Origin: Heyndrickxia vini
GTDB taxonomy: Bacteria > Bacillota > Bacilli > Bacillales > Bacillaceae_C
Assembly: GCF_016772275.1 (NCBI RefSeq)
Contig: NZ_CP065425.1
Location: 3,848,001-3,912,000 of the forward strand
DNA length: 64,000 nt
Reading direction: 5' to 3'
The translations under genes and the position numbers were made by a program. Shown here piece after piece: positions 61,006 through 64,000 of the stretch. The notes beneath the pieces are model-generated. The model worked only from the letters and a program-made list of their open reading frames with translations, was not told the origin of the DNA and made no database searches. Position 1 is the first letter of the stretch; every line of letters starts with the position of its first letter.

Positions 61006-61021
61006 CACACATGCCCCCTAT

Positions 61022-61052
61022 GGTGTCAGGCACCCACGGTGTCAGGCACCGT
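61022..61052. repeat. two 13-bp palindromic repeats in the pur operon
   Basis: GGTGTCAGGCACC occurs at 61022-61034 and 61038-61050, the second extended to ACGGTGTCAGGCACCGT. Each copy can form a short hairpin (GGTG...CACC) and the two can also pair with each other. They lie between purB and purC, where the operon is otherwise tightly packed. Confidence 0.7.
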
Positions 61053-61065
61053 GAGTGTGATCCTG

Positions 61066-62358
61066 CTATAGTCCAAGTCTTTCAAAGATGAAATCAACGT
61101 TTTTTAAGTGATAGTTATAATCAAAGCAATCAGCAATTTCTTCCTTCGTTAATTTGCTTTGGATTGTTGGATCTGCTTCAATTAACTCTCTAAAAGGTAC
61201 TTGCTTTTCCCATGCTTCCATTGCTTTCGGCTGTACTGTATCATAAGCTGCTTCACGTACCATTCCTTTATCAATTAACGCAAGCAATACACGCTGTGAA
61301 TAAATCAAGCCGAGTGTTTTATCCATATTCCGTTTCATATTTTCAGGAAATACAGTTAAGTTTTTCACGATATTCGCGAAACGATTTAACATATAATTCA
61401 ATGCAATCGTCGCATCGGGTAAGATAATACGTTCCGCAGATGAATGAGAAATATCTCTTTCATGCCATAATGCTACATTTTCATATGCAGTCATCATGTA
61501 TCCACGGATTACCCTTGCCATTCCTGTCATATTTTCCGAGCCAATCGGATTCCGTTTATGCGGCATTGCAGATGAACCTTTTTGTCCTTTTGCAAAAAAC
61601 TCTTCAACCTCACGTGTTTCACTTTTTTGCAATCCACGGATCTCTACTGCAAATTTTTCAATGGAAGTCGCTATAAGAGAAATAGCTGCTAAATAATGAG
61701 CGTGACGATCCCTTTGCAATGTTTGGGTAGAAATCGGCGCTGCTTGTAAACCAAGCTTTTCACATACATATTTCTCAACAAATGGATCAATATTTGCATA
61801 CGTACCGACAGCACCAGAGATTTTCCCAAATTCAACACCTGCAGCGGCTTGCTTGAATCTTTCCAGATTGCGTTTCATTTCCTCATACCATAAACCAAGC
61901 TTTAATCCGAAAGTTGTTGGTTCTGCGTGAACTCCATGGGTTCTCCCCATCATCACCGTGTACTTATGTTCTTTTGCTTTTTCCCCAATAATCCCGATAA
62001 AATTCTCGATGTCTTTTAAAAGAATTTCATTGGCCTGCTTTAAAATATACGACAAAGCTGTATCAACAACATCCGTAGAAGTTAAGCCATAATGAACCCA
62101 TTTCCGTTCTTCGCCGAGTGATTCAGAAACCGCTCTTGTAAAAGCAACGACATCATGGCGAGTTTCTTCCTCTATTTCCTTAATCCTTGCCACATCGAAT
62201 GTTGCATGTTGGCGTATTTTCTCAACATCCTCTTTTGGAATATCTCCAAGTTCAGCCCATGCTTCACAAGCTAAAATTTCAACCTCAAGCCATGCCTTAA
62301 AGCGATTTTCCTCTGTCCAAATTGCGCCCATTTCTGGACGTGTATAACGCTCGATCAT
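61066..62358 (-). CDS. purB: adenylosuccinate lyase
   Basis: PurB splits SAICAR and adenylosuccinate, releasing fumarate. The 430-residue fumarase-superfamily enzyme has [20 protein letters not shown], the histidine in [17 protein letters not shown], and the signature [23 protein letters not shown] precedes the ATG. Confidence 0.97.
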   Translation of the reverse strand: MIERYTRPEMGAIWTEENRFKAWLEVEILACEAWAELGDIPKEDVEKIRQHATFDVARIKEIEEETRHDVVAFTRAVSESLGEERKWVHYGLTSTDVVDTALSYILKQANEILLKDIENFIGIIGEKAKEHKYTVMMGRTHGVHAEPTTFGLKLGLWYEEMKRNLERFKQAAAGVEFGKISGAVGTYANIDPFVEKYVCEKLGLQAAPISTQTLQRDRHAHYLAAISLIATSIEKFAVEIRGLQKSETREVEEFFAKGQKGSSAMPHKRNPIGSENMTGMARVIRGYMMTAYENVALWHERDISHSSAERIILPDATIALNYMLNRFANIVKNLTVFPENMKRNMDKTLGLIYSQRVLLALIDKGMVREAAYDTVQPKAMEAWEKQVPFRELIEADPTIQSKLTKEEIADCFDYNYHLKNVDFIFERLGL

Positions 62359-62376
62359 AAACTATTTCCTCCGATT

Positions 62377-63510
62377 CTACTTCCAAATTCCACTATCATT
62401 TAGTTTTGAGAGTGTAGTCTCAATATTATCTGTTAAAACTGTAATATGACCCATTTTCCTTTGATATTTCGCCTGACTTTTCCCGTATAAATGAATAGAC
62501 CATTCTGATTGCAATGGGATTTGTTCCATTAATTTTTCCACATGTTGCCCTAAAATATTTACCATTACTACCGGTTTTAAAAGAGATGGCGATTTTAATG
62601 GCCAATTACAGATTGCCCGGATATGCTGGTCAAATTGAGAAAAATCACATGCTTCAATTGAATAGTGTCCTGAATTATGTGGTCTAGGTGCTAACTCATT
62701 TACAAAAATTTGTTCATCTGCCGTAAGAAACATTTCTACAGCTAATGTACCGATGAGTTCAATATGTTCTGCTATTTTTTCCGCTAGTTGAAAGGCAGCA
62801 TTCTCGATGTGCTCATTGATACGAGCAGGGACAATTGTTTGATGTAAAATATTATCAACATGAATATTTTCCCCTACTGGAAAGCATTCCATGTCCCCTT
62901 TTACATTTCTAGATATAATCACAGAGATTTCCTTTTTAAACTCAACCCATGATTCAAGAACACATGCCCCATGATCTAATAGCCTTTTAGCTTCATTAAT
63001 ATCGGCTGCAGATTTTATAACATGCTGCCCTTTACCATCATAGCCCCCACGACTCGTTTTTAACACACATGGGAATCCAAGCTTTTGAATTCCTTTATTC
63101 ATTTCAGCTTCTGAGTGTATCACTTCAAATGGTGCCACCTTTACACCTGAAGCTACTAATGTAGTTTTTTCAATTATTCGATCTTGGGTAATACGAATAA
63201 TTTCTGCACCTTGAGGAACATTCGCTATTTTCGAAAGTGAAAGCAATGATTCATAATCAATATTTTCAAATTCAAAGGTAATTACATCACATTTTTTTGC
63301 TAAATGTTCGAGTGCCTGTAAATCGTTATAACCCGCTGTAATTTGTTCATCAGCAACCTGACCACATGGACAGTCATTCGTAGGATCTAAAACAATAATT
63401 CGAAATCCCGCTTCCTTTGCAGCAAGTGTCATCATTCTGCCAAGCTGGCCACCTCCGATAATGCCTATTGTTTTCCCCGGTTGAATAATTGTCCTATTCA
63501 AGTTGACCAC
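62377..63510 (-). CDS. purK: N5-carboxyaminoimidazole ribonucleotide synthase
   Basis: PurK carboxylates AIR with ATP and bicarbonate to give the PurE substrate. The 377-residue ATP-grasp protein contains [28 protein letters not shown] and [20 protein letters not shown]. Its GTG start at 63510 overlaps purE by 17 bases; the ribosome-binding site is weak and translation probably depends on coupling. Confidence 0.95.
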   Translation of the reverse strand: MVNLNRTIIQPGKTIGIIGGGQLGRMMTLAAKEAGFRIIVLDPTNDCPCGQVADEQITAGYNDLQALEHLAKKCDVITFEFENIDYESLLSLSKIANVPQGAEIIRITQDRIIEKTTLVASGVKVAPFEVIHSEAEMNKGIQKLGFPCVLKTSRGGYDGKGQHVIKSAADINEAKRLLDHGACVLESWVEFKKEISVIISRNVKGDMECFPVGENIHVDNILHQTIVPARINEHIENAAFQLAEKIAEHIELIGTLAVEMFLTADEQIFVNELAPRPHNSGHYSIEACDFSQFDQHIRAICNWPLKSPSLLKPVVMVNILGQHVEKLMEQIPLQSEWSIHLYGKSQAKYQRKMGHITVLTDNIETTLSKLNDSGIWK

Positions 63511-63982
63511 TACTTTCGATAACAGTTTCTTTTGTCTTTTCTCGTCTTTTTTCTATTTTATTTGCTATCTCAGAATCATATATTGATAAAATTTGCGCAG
63601 CTAGCAATCCCGCATTTTGTGCACCAGCTTTTCCAATTGCTACGGTAGCCACTGGAACACCACCAGGCATTTGAACAATGGATAACAATGAATCAAGTCC
63701 GTTTAATGCCTTCGACTGAACAGGTACACCAATAACAGGAAGAGTCGTTTTCGCTGCTATCATTCCTGGTAAATGTGCAGCCCCACCCGCACCGGCAATA
63801 ATTACTTCAATTCCTCTGCCTCTCGCATTTTCGGCATATTCAAACATTAATTCTGGTGTTCGATGTGCGGATACGATCTGTTTTTCATATGGAATCTCTA
63901 ACTCTTCTAAAATAGAACTTGCGTGCTTCATTGTTTCCCAATCAGAAATACTTCCCATTATTACTCCAACTTTGGTTATCAT
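63494..63982 (-). CDS. purE: N5-CAIR mutase
   Basis: PurE moves the carboxyl group from N5-CAIR to give CAIR. The 162-residue protein carries [32 protein letters not shown] and [17 protein letters not shown] 63982 follows GGAGG by six bases. It is the first gene of the pur operon; the promoter and any PurR box or guanine riboswitch lie beyond the right end of the window. Confidence 0.97.
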   Translation of the reverse strand: MITKVGVIMGSISDWETMKHASSILEELEIPYEKQIVSAHRTPELMFEYAENARGRGIEVIIAGAGGAAHLPGMIAAKTTLPVIGVPVQSKALNGLDSLLSIVQMPGGVPVATVAIGKAGAQNAGLLAAQILSIYDSEIANKIEKRREKTKETVIESSGQLE

Positions 63983-64000
63983 AATAGGCCTCCGTCAAAT

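Overview
The window is chromosomal DNA of a low-GC, Gram-positive, spore-former-type bacterium of the Bacillaceae. The evidence is the purine operon in the order purE-K-B-C-S-Q-L-F-M-N-H-D followed by yerA-yerB-yerC-pcrB-pcrA-ligA-camS, gatCAB, a PutP/OpuE symporter, dgkB and rlmCD. This is the arrangement known from the pur-to-yefA part of the Bacillus subtilis map. Ribosome-binding sites are strong (GGAGG type), GTG and TTG starts are common, and operons are packed with ATGA overlaps. Accessory genes and repeats have been inserted between these conserved blocks. The species cannot be named from the sequence.

Layout from left to right. (1) 1-3.4 kb: the right edge of an integrated element with two related large serine recombinases, ending 15 bp from the 3' end of rlmCD. 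(2) 3.4-11.2 kb: rlmCD, an envelope-stress operon pspA-ydjG-ydjH-ydjI, and htpG under a perfect CIRCE operator. (3) 11.3-20.9 kb: a decayed GNAT gene, an amidase, the proline symporter, dgkB, an ECF sigma/anti-sigma operon whose last gene is broken, and an arylamine N-acetyltransferase. (4) 21.2-24.4 kb: a SAM riboswitch followed by an SDR gene interrupted at a run of 12 A, an NhaC-superfamily transporter and luxS, a set that fits methionine/SAM recycling. (5) 24.4-26.2 kb: a complete IS1182-family element. (6) 26.2-34.5 kb: a GNAT gene, mhqE-mhqD with an MhqR operator, a thioredoxin-like gene, gatCAB, and an MFS transporter preceded by a leader peptide. (7) 34.6-44.8 kb: the glyoxylate shunt pair aceB-aceA, then camS, ligA, pcrA and pcrB. 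(8) 45.1-47.0 kb: a small gene and an HTH-TPR regulator followed directly by a secreted propeptide gene. This is an RRNPP/NprR-type peptide-signalling cassette and the best candidate for an undescribed system here. (9) 47.5-64 kb: yerC-yerB-yerA, a DUF2892-type membrane protein gene and the purine operon, which runs off the right end at purE.

The spaces between genes hold several repeat families. One is a 180-230 bp MITE with three copies, each flanked by an 8-bp target duplication; its inner hairpin arms change together between copies. A second is a REP-like hairpin with three copies. There are also a 51-bp tandem repeat (six copies), a 103-bp tandem repeat (three copies), an array of short palindromes, and a pair of 13-bp palindromes inside the pur operon. 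Coordinates of many genes use start codons re-chosen from ribosome-binding sites; each entry states this.
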